Positions 51,209 through 62,214 of a stretch of 64,000 nt of DNA are shown here, piece by piece (within the stretch, counting starts at the first letter, position 1; each line of letters starts with the position of its first letter). This DNA is from Caulochytrium protostelioides. Lineage: Eukaryota > Chytridiomycota > Caulochytriomycetes > Caulochytriales > Caulochytriaceae. Below the pieces are notes generated by a model, which was not told where the DNA came from, did no database searches, and saw only the letters and a list, made by a program, of their open reading frames with translations. The stretch lies in contig ML014211.1 of assembly GCA_003615045.1 (NCBI GenBank), forward strand, positions 1 through 64,000, read 5' to 3'. Both the position numbers and the translations under genes were made by a program.

Positions 51209-52094
51209 CCCGATGAGCGCCGTCGTGAGGCGTCTCCGCTCCTAGCGCTTTATGGGAGGCAGCACCGCGTCTCGGCGAATCGCCAAGTGCACGTGTCACT
51301 TCCGTCGGGTGTTCTGCCGATCCCCGTCGGGGTCCGACGCTCGTGGTGCTTGGGGGACGACGGCTGCCCGCGCCACTGCGCCACGGTCGTCGCGGCCGCC
51401 GCCTTCGCGGCCGCGGCCGCGGCCGCGGCCGCCGCCGCCGCCGACGTCTCCCTCGGCGGCGCTCGCCGGGCGGGTGCGGGCGATCGTAGCGGCCTCGCGG
51501 CGCCGACGCCGCCGTCGGCATCAGCTGTGGCGCGCCACAGGTCGCGGTCGCTGCCACGGCCGCCTCTCGTGACGAGGGTCGATACCGACGCCGTCGATGC
51601 CCGCGGTCTCGCCTGCTTCAGCGTCGAGACGAGCAGGTCATGGGGCATCGCGCCACCAGCCCGCGGGAACCACGAGGTCGCCCCACATCCGGCGATGCCC
51701 GACGTCCACGCGGTCTCCTGACGCGTCTCTCGGGCTCCCGCGGTCTCCTTCTCGTCCACCCGCTCGCGCAAGAACACCACAGATTGCGCGATCGCTCGGC
51801 CGCGAATACCTGTCCTGTTGATCATTTGGCCGAGATCCTCAATTGCTGATCCTGCCGCGACTGCCGACGCGACCGACTACGCGACCACCGACAACGCGCC
51901 GCGCCGTATCGCTGTCCACGGCCCTGCTCGCCGCGCCGGCCTCTTCTGCCAGAATCCTTCCTTCTGACACCGCCACCTGGAGACCGACCTGCGCGTCGTC
52001 CCACCCGCGGCGTTCTGCACAACTTGCGTGCCACGTGCCGCCTCCAGGGTGCCCCGCGCATGGTGCCACATTCTGACGTGCTCAACCGACCGTC
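51209..52094. other. Divergent promoter region between FANCD2 and the p24 gene
   Basis: About 0.9 kb. A minus-strand frame at 51250-51825 begins with ATG but is Arg/Ala-rich with an Ala tract from a GGCCGC repeat near 51400-51440, and has no conserved motif. I treat it as non-coding. Confidence 0.45.
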
Positions 52095-53138
52095 ATGCCG
52101 TCGTCGTCCCCACGATCCGGCCCGTCGCTGATGGCGGCGGTGCCATGGGCAGCAGCGCTGCTGTGCCTGCTACTGCTGGCGATGGCGCCCCCGGCGGCCG
52201 CGGTGAAGTTCATTCTGCCGACGGCGCCGCAGCCAGGCCATACGCACTGCTTGTACCAGTACATCGCAAAGGACACGCTGGTGGTGGGCCATATTGAAGT
52301 GACTGACGGCCCCATGCAGACCATCTCGTGCCAGGTAGGTCCGAATGCAGCGCCCTTGACGCGATAGCGGCAATGCGGGCGATGGAACGATGCATGCTGT
52401 CGATCTCGCCGATCGAACGGGACGCCATGTGGCGAAAGCTTCTTTGCTCGAGTACGCATACACCCACTCACGCACGCATCTGCTTTTTCTGACTTTCATA
52501 CGGATGGGCCTTGCGCAGATTACGGATATGAGCAACAAAAAGAACAAGTACTGGAATAACCCCACGCTGTCGCTGGAGCAGAAGTTTGCATTCACGACCC
52601 ACGACGACGCGGACGTGCAGTTCTGCTTTACCTCCGTGATGCTGGGCCAAGCGCGTCCGAGCGACGTGCCCCAGCGCCGCGTCAGCCTCCACGTCGACAC
52701 GGGCGCCGAGGCTCAGGACTACGACAAGGAGGCCCGCGAAAAGAAGCTCAAGCCGATTGAAGGCGACTTCCTGCGCGCCCAAGCCCTGATCGACATGATC
52801 ACCGCCGAGAGCGAGCACCTCCGCAGCCGCGAGGTCTCCATGCGCGACGTCAATGGTAAGTACCAACACGTCGGCTCGAAGCACGCGATACGGGCGAAAG
52901 CGAGAACATCGATGGCATACGGCGTAAGCCGCTTTCTACGACATCAAATAGAAAAATGCATGAGACTCACCATGTTCCCATCGTTAATGCCGTTCGCTTC
53001 TCTCACGTGTCTCTGCTAGAATCGACGAATGACCGCGTCAAGTGGTTCAGTCTGGGCACCGTCGTCGCCTTTACCTTGGTCGGTGCGTGGCAAATCATGT
53101 ACCTGCGCCGCTACTTCCAGGCCAAGAAACTCATCTAA
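52095..53138 (+). CDS. ERV25: p24-delta cargo receptor (Erv25/TMED10), three exons
   Basis: A single-span ER-Golgi membrane protein of COPI/COPII vesicles that selects cargo such as GPI-anchored proteins. Exons are 52095-52334, 52519-52855 and 53020-53138. Introns of 184 and 164 bp have GTAGGT/CAG (phase 0) and GTAAGT/CTAG (phase 1) borders. The spliced product is 231 residues: signal peptide (1-36, ending MAPPAAAV), GOLD domain with the paired cysteines (HTHCLYQYIAKDTLVVGHIE and DADVQFCFTS), a coiled-coil segment (KEAREKKLKPIEGDFLR, HLRSREVSMRDVNESTNDRV), one membrane span, and the tail YLRRYFQAKKLI with the aromatic and KK sorting signals. EVSMRDVN to ESTNDRV joins exactly across intron 2. 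FAFTT and KKLKPIE point to the delta (Erv25/TMED10) branch. Confidence 0.95.
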
Positions 53139-53771
53139 ACTTTGTAATCATACCTTTCGTGAGGTCTTGTACAGCTCTTCCCAAACTGCATGATCTGGCT
53201 CGCAGGTGTCCCCTGTCGATCATCGATGTCCACGCTTCAAGTATCCAACTGGCGATCGATGGATCCAGGTCGTGGAGGATGAATCGTGAATCGTGAATGC
53301 CGCTCGATGGCTGACAGGGACATCAACAACAACAAACGGGTTCCCGAGGGGCGCGTTTGTGGTGAGTGGTCGCTCCTGCCGCCGCCGCCGCCGATGCTGC
53401 CGCCGCCGGTGAGGGGGCGGTGCCGAAAGCGGCCGCGCCGGTCTGATTCGATCCGGAAGGGGTGATCGGCAGAACACCCGCCTGCTAAGCTCCCATCGCC
53501 TGGCGATCTTCCACGTGCTGATCGACGTCCCATACCAAAACGACAGAAAGCCCATCCCGCTTAAGCGTCGAATGAGGTCGATGTTGCAGTCGTCGTGAAT
53601 GCGTATCGGACGATCCTGCTGTTGCCTTGAAGGACGCCAGCGAGGAGGCTTATTAACCATGCTGCCGCTGATCGTCTCCGCGACCGCCGAAACTCCGAAA
53701 CTCCGCCGGCACCCGCGCCACTCGAATCCACCGGTCCTCCTTAGCCGCACACGTGCGTCCCATCGTCACCG
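53139..53771. other. Intergenic between p24 and DRC5
   Basis: No gene supported. A minus-strand frame includes HDDCNIDLIRR, superficially like the nuclease remnants, but the flanks do not match. Confidence 0.45.
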
Positions 53772-55760
53772 ATGGCGGCGGTCACGGCCTCCGCGGTGCG
53801 GCTCCCGTCCCAGGCGAGCCTCGCCCGCTCCGAGTCGATCGCCGTCCACCCGAACGCGGCGGCCGCCGGCGCCGCCGATGTCCCGCGGTCCGTGCTCGCG
53901 TCTGCCGCCAACCTCCCAGCGCTCGATGCGGCCGCCTCGCATGCTGCCATCCACCGTCCCGAGGAGCATGTCGCGAGCGAGTCCGCGCAGGACCCGGTGG
54001 TGACGGCGCAGGATGCTGCGGGCGCGACGCCGTCGGGCCCGCGAGGCCGCCTCGGCTCGGGCCACAGCAAGGATGCGGAGGAGTATGGCACGGCCGAGGA
54101 GCTGGCGCACCTGACGCCCGAAGAGCGGCTGCTCGCGAACCGCCGGATCATTGCTGAAGACCCCACGTGGAACCTCGCGCCGATCACGCCGCTGACGACG
54201 CTCGCGCTGAACGTGCTGCTACGCCACGTGGCGACGCACCCGGCGCTGCACCGGATGCCCACGCACTTCCGCGCCGCGTTCCTCGCCGGGCTGCCGCTGG
54301 ACCTGCCGCTGCATCTCGCGGCGCGGATGATTCACGACGACGCGTACTGGGTCGCCCGGACGAAGCACGCTTTCCCGGCGGGCGTCCCGACGGCGCTTGC
54401 GCAGGGCGCCGGCCGTGCGCGGTTCTTTGAGCTGCATGTGCAGCGCCTTATCGAGGCGTTCGATCCGATGACGGACACCGTCACCGCGCTCCGCGAACAG
54501 CTCAAGATCGCCGGGCCCTTTCTCAAGTCGCTGCATGTCACCTCGATCCATGTCGTCCCTGCGAGCGTCGACGTGCACGGCAAGCCGCGCATCGTGCCCA
54601 TGGGACAAGTCCTGGAGCTGCTCCCACATCTCGAAGAGCTTGAAATCTACTATGGGTAAGTGGTTGATGCGAGTGATGCACATCTATGCGCGGCCGATGG
54701 ACAACGCCAGGTGATACCGATGCGAGGCGCATATTCTCATTCGTTTGATTTGTCTCTTTGACGGGAGCCGTGACGTCCAATCAAATGGTCATTGCTCGGG
54801 GGTGCGGTGGACGGGATGCCATCGTCGATGATACGCTGTTTTCCCTGGATGGCGCCGTCTTGCGGCCAAATCCCAATTTCTTAATCGCGACGCATCCATA
54901 GTCCGCGGGATTGCGGGATTGATTTCGACTGGTCGATGTTTGGGCTCTCCCTGGCGCTGGCACAAGAGCTCGCGCAAGGGTTCGCGCATACCCCGCGTCT
55001 CGCGACGCTGTCGCTGACGCGGAGCAAGATCACCGATGCCGTCGTCCAGGTCCTCCTTGACGCGCTGCAGGCCCGCGCGACGCCGCTCGCCGCCCTCGAT
55101 CTGTCGCACAACCAGCTCGGTAACGCCGGCGGCGTAGCGATCGCGCGGTTCCTCGAGGCAACGCCGTCACTCGCCGCCGTCACGCTCGAGAACAATCGCG
55201 TCGGTGCCGCGGGGCTGCGCGCCCTTGCCGCCGCCCTTGTTGCCCGCGGGACGCCGCTGCGCCGCCTCAGCCTGCGCCTCAACCCCGTTGGCGACGCCGG
55301 CGCCGCCCAGTTCTGCCTCGAGGCTGGCGCGCTCGTCCACCAGTGGGACCTCAGCGCCTGCGGGCTCGCGGCCGAGACTGTCGAGCAGGTCGCCGCCCTC
55401 ATCCGGCGCAATCTGCCGCAGGTGACGCATCTGAACCTCGCGTGCAACCCCTTGCGCGGCAAGACGGGCGGCAAGGCCGCGGCTACCGACGGCGCGGCAT
55501 CAGCGGCGTCGGCCGCGACCGCGTCAGCCGCGACGTCGCCGTCGCCGACATCGACGCGCAAGACGACGACGACGGCGGCGGCGGCGACAGCTGCGACCAA
55601 GGACAGTGAAGACGTCGATCTCGTGGGCCGTATCCTTTTTGAAGCGATGACCAAGAACAAGGCGCTCTTGGCGCTGGATCTGCGCATGACCGAGATCTCG
55701 CAGGAGTACCAGGCCGCCATCCAGCACGTGATCAACGAGAACAACGGGGAACACCACTAG
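53772..55760 (+). CDS. DRC5: Dynein regulatory complex subunit 5 (TCTE1-like), two exons
   Basis: A leucine-rich-repeat subunit of the nexin-dynein regulatory complex that controls flagellar beating. Exon 1 is 53772-54655 and exon 2 is 54902-55760; the 246-bp intron (GTAAGT donor, ATAG acceptor) is phase 2 and joins LEELEIYYG to PRDCGIDFDWSMFGL. Human TCTE1 has LEELDLVYDVKDCGMNFEW at this place. The spliced product is 580 residues (human about 500). After a disordered N-terminus, RRIIAEDPTWNLAPITPLTT and DLPLHLAARMIHDDAYWVAR match the TCTE1 N-terminal domain. Seven leucine-rich repeats follow, for example LAALDLSHNQLGNAGG and LRRLSLRLNPVGDAGA. An Ala/Thr/Ser-rich loop of about 55 residues interrupts the last repeats before LLALDLRMTEISQEYQ. 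Confidence 0.92.
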
Positions 55761-55845
55761 TCGGTCGTCCCGGCCACGGCCACGGCCACGGGGAGATGGA
55801 CGGCCGTGCGTCGCAATGCGCGACTCGCCCTCCTCGGGGTCCTTT

Positions 55846-56858
55846 TCAAGCAGGCGACTCGGTGAGGCCGGGGTCGGCAGGCAATCCATCAAGTCGCGCT
55901 TGCATCAGCGCGTTGTGCTCGCGCAGCAGCCGGATGCGCGTGTCGAGGCGCTCGCGGTACTCCATGTCGAAGGCGAACAGCACGGGCCGCAGCCAGTCGC
56001 TGGCCGACGCCGAGGACCGCGCCTGCACGGCCTCCCAGAACGCGGTCCACGCGGTCCCGAAGGGATCCCGCTTCGTCACGGGCGCGCCGGCGTCCGTGCC
56101 GGCGGGCGCCATGTCCATGGCGTACCACGGCGCCGCGGGTGCTGGCGCCGGCGTGGGCGCCACGCCCGTGGCGACGAGGTAGCGCCGGAGCGCCTCGTGC
56201 ATGCGCCAGAGCTCGACGGCGTTGAGGCCGGACTGGACGACGGCGCCCGCGCTGGCGTAGATCAGGATGCCCGCGGGCACGGCGATGGGCCCGCGGCGCA
56301 GCAGCCCCATCAGGCCGCCCGTGAGGCCGCCGGCGACGACGGCCGCGATGGCGGCGTCCTTGTGGCGCATCAGCAGCGACGAGTCTCCACGGCGGTCGTT
56401 GATGGCGCGGCAGCCGTGCAGCGTCCCCTCGCGGAGCACTGTCACCCGTATAGCAGCGTGGAGCAAGAGAACGTGAGTCGCATCATTTCATCGGCAGGGG
56501 GCTCGGTCGGCGGGCACGTGGGCATTGGGTGGGCTTACCGAGGAAGAGGCCGCCGGCGAGGGTCCAGTTGGTGCCCATATTGAAGGCGGCGGCCGTGACG
56601 TTCTGGCCGCGCCAGTAGCCGGAGCAAGCGCCGATCCAGAGGCCCATGGCGCCGAAGCGGGCGGTGCCGCGGGCCCAGCGGTGCGAGAACGGCGCGGGCG
56701 GCTCGTCGGGCAGGATCAGCGGCAGCGGCGCCTTGGGCGGCGTCACGACGGCGGGGGCCCCGGGCTGACTGAAGTCGCGGCGCTTGGGCCACGCCGACTC
56801 GGCCGCCGTGATGGGCGTCGCGGGCCGGGAGGGCGGCGACACGTGCGGCGATGCGGAC

Positions 56859-56890
<32 letters not shown>

Positions 56891-56926
56891 CTCCGGCGCC
56901 GCCGCGGGCTGAGCGCGGAACCACAT
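55846..56926 (-). CDS. Tim17/Tim22/Tim23-like membrane protein, two exons
   Basis: Exon 1 is 56539-56926 and exon 2 is 55846-56438, separated by a 100-bp intron (GTAAGC donor, ACAG acceptor, phase 1). The spliced product is 326 residues. After an Ala/Pro-rich N-terminus come four hydrophobic, Gly-rich segments: FGAMGLWIGACSGYWRG, AAAFNMGTNWTLAGGLFLVL, AAIAAVVAGGLTGGLMGLL and PAGILIYASAGAVVQSG. A charged R-E-G-T-L-x-G-x-R loop lies between the second and third. This four-helix Gly-rich pattern is that of the Tim17/22/23 family in mitochondrial inner membrane or peroxisome, but it is none of the three canonical import subunits by eye. The C-terminal part has a conserved-looking amphipathic helix (FAFDMEYRERLDTRIRLL). 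Function is not assigned. It is convergent with DRC5 across 85 bp. Confidence 0.75.
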
Positions 56927-57427
56927 CGTGTCCAGATGTCCGCAGAGACCGAGCAGGACAGCGCTTGGGGGTCAGCGGAGCCCACGCGTCGACCGGAGAA
57001 GGGAGAGCCGTGGACGGGGCTCGGGCGGGAGCGGAGATAACGGAGAGGGGGAAACCAGGTCGCCAGGCGATGCAGGGCCATGGACGTGGCCGGGACGCGA
57101 GCCTCCTCCGCGATACCGCCCTCTGATACGTCGATGATGGGCTGAGACCGATACGGCGCCATGGAAGCTTCTTAGGTAAGCTTCTGATGCCAGCTTCGCT
57201 GGCGTCATCTGCGATCACCGACGTGCCGGGCACGTCGGGCCATGTGTGTGACGCTGGGCTTGGACCCTCGCGACCTCCGACCGCGCACCAGCCGGCCGGC
57301 CGGACGCCACACGCGCCACGCCGCGCCGCCGGCCCGCCCTTGCCAGCTTTGCCTTGCCGTCCTCCGCTTCTCGAACCTTCGCTTCCCCTCCCGCCGCGCG
57401 GGGGCGCCGTCAACCGTCTCGCGTGTA
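56927..57427. other. Intergenic between the Tim17-like gene and TAF5
   Basis: Upstream region of the Tim17-like gene and 3' end of TAF5. It contains a short direct repeat of AAGCTTCT near 57166-57186. No gene seen. Confidence 0.45.
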
Positions 57428-59668
57428 TTAAGGACGATAGGAACCGATAGCGAGCAGCAGGTTGCGTCGCGTAAACTGGACGAGCGGGACCGGCGTGCGC
57501 TTCGTCGGATACGTCGCCAGCAGCGCGGGGTCGGCCGCGGGCATCGCGGTCATGCCGCCGGAGGCGCTGCCGGGCCGGCTCGAGAAGAGCCCGCCGCCGT
57601 GGCCGCCGCCGTGGCCGCCGCCGTAAGGGTCCATGGGCATCTGGCCGACCTCGCGGGTCTCGGAGGTCTTGACGTTCCACAGGCGCACGGTCTCATCGGC
57701 GCCGCCGGAGGCGAGCAGCGCGCCGTTGCCCGAGAAGCTCAGCGAGTAGACGGAGCCGACGTGGCCCTCGAAGCGCTTAATGCGCTTGCCCGTGCCGAGG
57801 TCCCAGAGGTGGATGGCGCGGTCCTCGCCGGCGGCGGCGACGGTGCGCCCGTCGGGGCTGAACGCAACCGTTGTCACGGCCCCCGCATGCCGCGTCAGCA
57901 GCCGCATCGAGCAGCCCTTCTGGATGTCCCACAGCCGGCACGTCTGGTCCGCCGAGCCCGTCAGCACGTAGTTGCCATTGGGATGGAACCGCACCGTCTC
58001 CACGTCCGCCAGGTGGCCCGCGAAGAGGCGCAGCGGGTAGATCTGGTCGCAGCTCCACAGCCGCGCCGTGCGGTCGTGCGACGCCGTCGCAAAGTAGTAG
58101 TCACCCGGGCCAAACGCCACGTCCCAGACGGGATAGTTGTGGCCCTTGTACGCGACGACGTTCGTGTGCGTGTCCGTGCTCCACAGCCGCACCGCGTCCT
58201 CGCCGGCCGACAGCAGGAACCGGTTGTTGCTGCTGAAGTCCATCCCGTAGACGGGGCCCGCATGGCCCACCAGGCGCACCATATCGCTCTCGCCGTGGGC
58301 GCCGCTGCCGCTGCCGACGGACGCCGCCGCGGCCGCGCCGCTTGCGTGGTGCTCGCGCTGCAGCCGCAGCCGCTTGCGGCGCTCCTTGGGCCCTTCGGGC
58401 CGCGACGGGTCGGCCGGCTGGCTGCCCAGCAGCCGCGACGTGCCTTCCTCGGGCAAGGACCAGAGCTGGATCAGCGAGTCCGCGAAGCCGGAGGCCACGA
58501 GTGTCGCGTCGTGCGTGACTGCGTGGCAGTGGCACCGCCCCGCCGTGTTGTGCATCGTGTAGAAGCAGATGCTCGGCAGGTTTGTCGGCGAGACGTCCAT
58601 GCGGTATGCGAGATCGCGCAGCCCTTTGAGCGCCTTCTCGACGAGCACCATCGTGCGCGTCTCCGGCATCGGGAGCTGCGACGGCGCCGTGATGCCGACC
58701 GCCGCCGCCAGGACGGGATCGGTCTCGGCTTTCTTGAGCGTCGCCCGCAGCAGCGACGTCGGCATCTCGGCCGCCTCGGCCGCGCTGGCCGCCAACTTGC
58801 CGTCCGCGCCCGACCTGGCATCGGCAGCGCCGTCGGCGGTGGTACCGTCCTTGCCGGCGCCGGACGCGCTGTCGTCCTTGCCGGCGCCCGCGGGGCCGGC
58901 CGCGGCGGCGGCGGCGGCCTTGATACGGGTCTCCTCGTCGTCGATGCGGCGCATCACGGCGTTGAACCGCTTCGGGTCCGGCGGAAGCAGGCCGAGGGCA
59001 ATCGTGGGCAGGCTCACACCGTCCTCCTCCACGACGGGCGGGATGATCTCGGGATCGTCGGCCGGCGGGGCCTGCTGGAGCGACGCGGGGAGGCTGACGA
59101 CGATACGGATAATGAAATACTGGTTCAGCAAACGCAAGAGCAGCCCGCAGCCGTTGTCCTGCAGGAAGGCGAGCATCAGCTCGAAGCAGAAGCGGCTCAT
59201 GGACACGCGGTACTTGTTCGTTCGGAATGCCTTGGCGATGTTGTGCTCCTTGATATGGTGCGGCTCGAGCACGCCGCCGAGCTGCAGGACCTCGGCCTGG
59301 TGGCCCTCGAGATGGGCCGCATGAAACACCTCAAAGAAGTGGTGCGCCGGGCTGCGCAGGCCGCGCTCGATCATGTCCAGATAGCCGTGGACAAACAGCG
59401 GGTACAGGACCTTCCGCATCTGCAGGCGGTAGACTTCGAGCGAGTCGTCGACCCATTTCCGGAACAGCGCATAGGACTGCTCGTAGGCCTGCGCGTTCTG
59501 CGCCTCGTTCTCGTTGTAGAAGAGAATATAATCCTCGACCGAGAACTCGCCCACGTGCGCCTCGTTGGCGATGTGGTTCGCGTTGGCCAGCTTCAGCGTT
59601 TCCGCCGCCGCGGTGTACCCGCGACTGCGCAGGTACTGCGCCACGATACGGTCCTTCGTGTCCGACAT
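57428..59668 (-). CDS. TAF5: Transcription initiation factor TFIID subunit 5
   Basis: A WD40 subunit shared by TFIID (and by SAGA in many fungi) that scaffolds the histone-fold TAFs. It is 746 residues in one exon. The LisH motif is at about 6-38 (DRIVAQYLRSRGYTAAAETL) and the NTD2 helical domain at about 55-200 (YEQSYALFRKWVDDSLEVYR, LYPLFVHGYLDMI, FRTNKYRVSMSRFCFELML). After a low-complexity linker come at least six WD repeats, for example MVRLVGHAGPVYGMDFSSN, YKGHNYPVWDVAFGP, FAGHLADVETVRFHPNGNYV and FEGHVGSVYSLSFS. The text TGSADQTCRLWDIQKG is typical of TAF5. A Gly/His-rich loop lies near the C-terminus. The start codon gives the expected N-terminal LisH directly. Confidence 0.96.
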   Translation of the reverse strand: MSDTKDRIVAQYLRSRGYTAAAETLKLANANHIANEAHVGEFSVEDYILFYNENEAQNAQAYEQSYALFRKWVDDSLEVYRLQMRKVLYPLFVHGYLDMIERGLRSPAHHFFEVFHAAHLEGHQAEVLQLGGVLEPHHIKEHNIAKAFRTNKYRVSMSRFCFELMLAFLQDNGCGLLLRLLNQYFIIRIVVSLPASLQQAPPADDPEIIPPVVEEDGVSLPTIALGLLPPDPKRFNAVMRRIDDEETRIKAAAAAAAGPAGAGKDDSASGAGKDGTTADGAADARSGADGKLAASAAEAAEMPTSLLRATLKKAETDPVLAAAVGITAPSQLPMPETRTMVLVEKALKGLRDLAYRMDVSPTNLPSICFYTMHNTAGRCHCHAVTHDATLVASGFADSLIQLWSLPEEGTSRLLGSQPADPSRPEGPKERRKRLRLQREHHASGAAAAASVGSGSGAHGESDMVRLVGHAGPVYGMDFSSNNRFLLSAGEDAVRLWSTDTHTNVVAYKGHNYPVWDVAFGPGDYYFATASHDRTARLWSCDQIYPLRLFAGHLADVETVRFHPNGNYVLTGSADQTCRLWDIQKGCSMRLLTRHAGAVTTVAFSPDGRTVAAAGEDRAIHLWDLGTGKRIKRFEGHVGSVYSLSFSGNGALLASGGADETVRLWNVKTSETREVGQMPMDPYGGGHGGGHGGGLFSSRPGSASGGMTAMPAADPALLATYPTKRTPVPLVQFTRRNLLLAIGSYRP

Positions 59669-60888
59669 GATGGCGATCGACTGGCGGGGGCGGGTCGTGG
59701 GTCACAGCGGCGGGGACCACGGCACGGCCCAGCGCGGCGCGAGCAGCACCAATCAGGCGGCGGGCGGCGATGCCGCGGCGCCCGGGGGGACGGCGCCCTC
59801 GGTGAAGCGCGGCGACGGCGACGGCGACGGCGACGGCAGCGGCGACGGCGATAGCAGTACCAAAAGTCACCGTCACAGCGGTCACAGCGGTCCAAGCGTG
59901 CGAGCGGCAGCACGGAGAGGCGGCGGCGGCGGAGCCAGAGAGAACACCGCTCAGCGCGCGCTGGCAGGTCGAATCTGCGCGTGATCGCCGGCGTCGCAGC
60001 AGTCGGTTCGGCGGGCCGCAGGCGTGCGAGACGCAGATGCGAGACGGAGATGCGAGGCGGAGATGCGCGTCCGAGGCCGGATCCTCCGGAGCTTATCACG
60101 GATGGCGATATCCCTCGCGGGCGTGCAGGATGGCGCCAGCAAGACGGGAGTCGGCGCGGGAAGGCCCTCCGTCGGTATCATCCGCATCGGCCGCGGCGCT
60201 CCTCGAGCCTCCCGGGTCGGCCGGCGCCGTCCTGCACGTCGGTCTTGCCGGCCATTACGACGTCGGTCTTGCCCGCCATCACGACGTCGCGCTCGCCCTC
60301 GAGCTCGCGCTCGTAGCGCCGCGCTTGATGGCGGCGGCTGCCGCGAACGCCGCTGGCGCAGCGCGACCCATGGGCCTCGTCGGCGCGCCCGCACGGCCGC
60401 CGCGGCGTCGACCGGGGGCCCTCCCGCCGGCAAGACCGACGACGGGGCCCTTGGCCGCGGCAGCGACCAGTGGCGTGCGCGGGCGCGTGCGGCGGCGACG
60501 GCGGCGGCGACGGCGGCGGCGTTCGGTTGGCGTTCCGGTGTCCGCCGCCGAACCCCGCCAAGCGCCCACACGACGCCGCTCGAGCCGGAGTATACCGCGA
60601 GCCGTCGCCGTCGTCGCTGCCGCCACGTGCGCGCCGCGGGCGCCGGCCGCCTTCATCGGCGCCGTGGCCGTGGCTCGTGCCGCAGTGATCGCCGCGCGCT
60701 TCCTGCTCGCTGCCGTCTCCCGCCGCCGCCGTCCTCCGCCCGCGCCGAGGTGTGTGTGTGTATGTGTACTGCACCCGACTCGTCCCGCAACCGCCGCCGC
60801 GGCCCTTCTCTCCCGTCAACACGAGCCCCCGTACCCGCACCCCCAACCCGTCTGCCGGTGATCCCTGGCGCGTGCAGCTCTGCCCGTG
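59669..60888. other. Divergent promoter region between TAF5 and mS45
   Basis: About 1.2 kb of very G+C-rich sequence. It has a GGCGAC hexamer run at about 59809-59851, GAGACGGAGATGC-like repeats near 60020-60070 and a 26-bp near-duplication around 60240-60295 (GTCTTGCCGGCCATTACGAC then GTCTTGCCCGCCATCACGAC). Long frames on both strands are compositional shadows. Confidence 0.55.
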
Positions 60889-62214
60889 ATGTTCCGGTCG
60901 TCGACGGCCGTGGCGCTGGCCGCCGCCCACCGCGGCCGCGCCGCGGTCGCCGTGCCGTCCGCCGCCGCAGCGGCCTTCTCGACCACGCCGTGCTGCGGCG
61001 AGCGCAAGCCGAAGACGCACAACCCGTGGGAGCGCCAGACGCTAGCACCGCTAGAGACCTGGCTCGCGAAGAACATCGAGCTCGCGCGGACGAACGACGG
61101 TCCGCAGTACCTGGGGAAGGGCAAGACAAAGGCATACCCGTTCCCGATGAACCGCACGTACCTGCCGACGCCGCCGCTGGATGCGGCGTCCAAGAAAATT
61201 ATCTACGACGTGTGGAAGTCGGATCCATGCGCGTGGCCCGTGCGCCGCGTCGCCCAGCAGTTCGGCATCTCGGTCGCCCGCTGCCATGCGATCCTGCGCC
61301 AGCAGGCCCTCGGCGAGACGTGGACGACGCCGACCTACGTGGAGCCCAAAGCTTCCGCGTCGTCTTCGGTAGACGCGGAGCCGTCCGAATCCTCGGAACC
61401 GTCAACGGTCGCCACGCCGGCGTCGGAGGACTTCAAGTCGGCGTCGGATGATGCACAGCCGGAGTTGAAGTCGGCGTCGGAGTCGGAGTCGGCGTCGGAG
61501 TCGGCTTCCTATCGGAGGGAGTTACAGAAGCAGCTCCACGAGAATAAGGCGAAACAGCTCGTTCAGGACGCGCTGGAGCGGTTCAAGACGATCTACCACG
61601 TGCGCAAGGCCAAGTTCGACACGGTCCTCCAGGTCCATCTCGCGAAGGGCATGGACAGCCTGCTGCGTGCGGAGACGCACCCGATGGCGACGCTCTCGCT
61701 GGAGAAGATCAAGGCGAGCCGGCCTGCGAAACCCCGCGAGCCGCTCCGCTACGACGCGCAGCAGAACACCAACCCCATCTTCCACCTCATCGAGGAGACC
61801 GACAGCATGACGCCCGAGACCGCCGCGATGCTGCTGCGCCTCGAGCCGACTGCCAACGTCCAGGCCAAGCTCAACCACGACGCCGACGCCGGCTTCGACG
61901 CCGTGCTCGACGACAAAGCCCAGACCCTCGGCGCCCGCGCTGAGCCGCCCCGCGACGCACTCCGCATCCCGGACGCTGCCGTGGTGCCGGGCAAGTCCGC
62001 CTTCGTCATCACCGACGTCAGCAACAGCAGCCAGCTCTCCGTGGACCACTTCAAGAATCCGTACGACCCCGTCGTCGCGAAGCGCATGAAGGCCGCCGCA
62101 CGCGACCACCCGCGCGTGCAGATCCGCGAGTCCTCCGGCGTGATCCGCCGCGCGTCGCCGCGCGAGCTGCATCTCCTCAAGCAGCAGCCGGCCTTCCACA
62201 AAACGATGGATTAG
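60889..62214 (+). CDS. Mitochondrial ribosomal small-subunit protein mS45 (Bot1/yeast Mrps35 family)
   Basis: A component of the fungal mitochondrial small ribosomal subunit, annotated in databases as the eukaryotic mitochondrial regulator family. The ATG at 60889 gives 441 residues. The N-terminus is an Arg/Ala-rich, acid-poor presequence (MFRSSTAVALAAAHRGRAAV) typical of matrix import. The conserved core at about 80-150 is AYPFPMNRTYLPTPPLDAAS, KKIIYDVWKSDPCAWPVRRV and AQQFGISVARCHAILRQQAL, which fits the family's PPxSDxxKxxIYxxW and VAxRFGISxxRVxAILR patterns. A Ser/Glu/Ala-rich linker (about 157-205) precedes a long helical region (about 208-260). The C-terminal half is polar. The frame opens one codon earlier without ATG. 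Confidence 0.82.
   Translation: MFRSSTAVALAAAHRGRAAVAVPSAAAAAFSTTPCCGERKPKTHNPWERQTLAPLETWLAKNIELARTNDGPQYLGKGKTKAYPFPMNRTYLPTPPLDAASKKIIYDVWKSDPCAWPVRRVAQQFGISVARCHAILRQQALGETWTTPTYVEPKASASSSVDAEPSESSEPSTVATPASEDFKSASDDAQPELKSASESESASESASYRRELQKQLHENKAKQLVQDALERFKTIYHVRKAKFDTVLQVHLAKGMDSLLRAETHPMATLSLEKIKASRPAKPREPLRYDAQQNTNPIFHLIEETDSMTPETAAMLLRLEPTANVQAKLNHDADAGFDAVLDDKAQTLGARAEPPRDALRIPDAAVVPGKSAFVITDVSNSSQLSVDHFKNPYDPVVAKRMKAAARDHPRVQIRESSGVIRRASPRELHLLKQQPAFHKTMD

Noticed and set aside
51250-51825. 191-codon minus-strand frame upstream of FANCD2
   Set aside because: Has an ATG, but the composition is Arg/Ala/Thr with a repeat-derived Ala tract and no recognisable domain. More likely leader or promoter sequence.
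53540-53620. HDDCNIDLIRRL on the minus strand as a further nuclease remnant
   Set aside because: One residue short of the motif, lacks the N-R-D and A-A pairs, and the sequence downstream does not match the other copies.
60024-61451. 475-codon plus-strand frame overlapping the mS45 start
   Set aside because: It is the +2 shadow of the mS45 gene extended into Arg-rich promoter sequence; the mS45 frame carries the conserved motifs.
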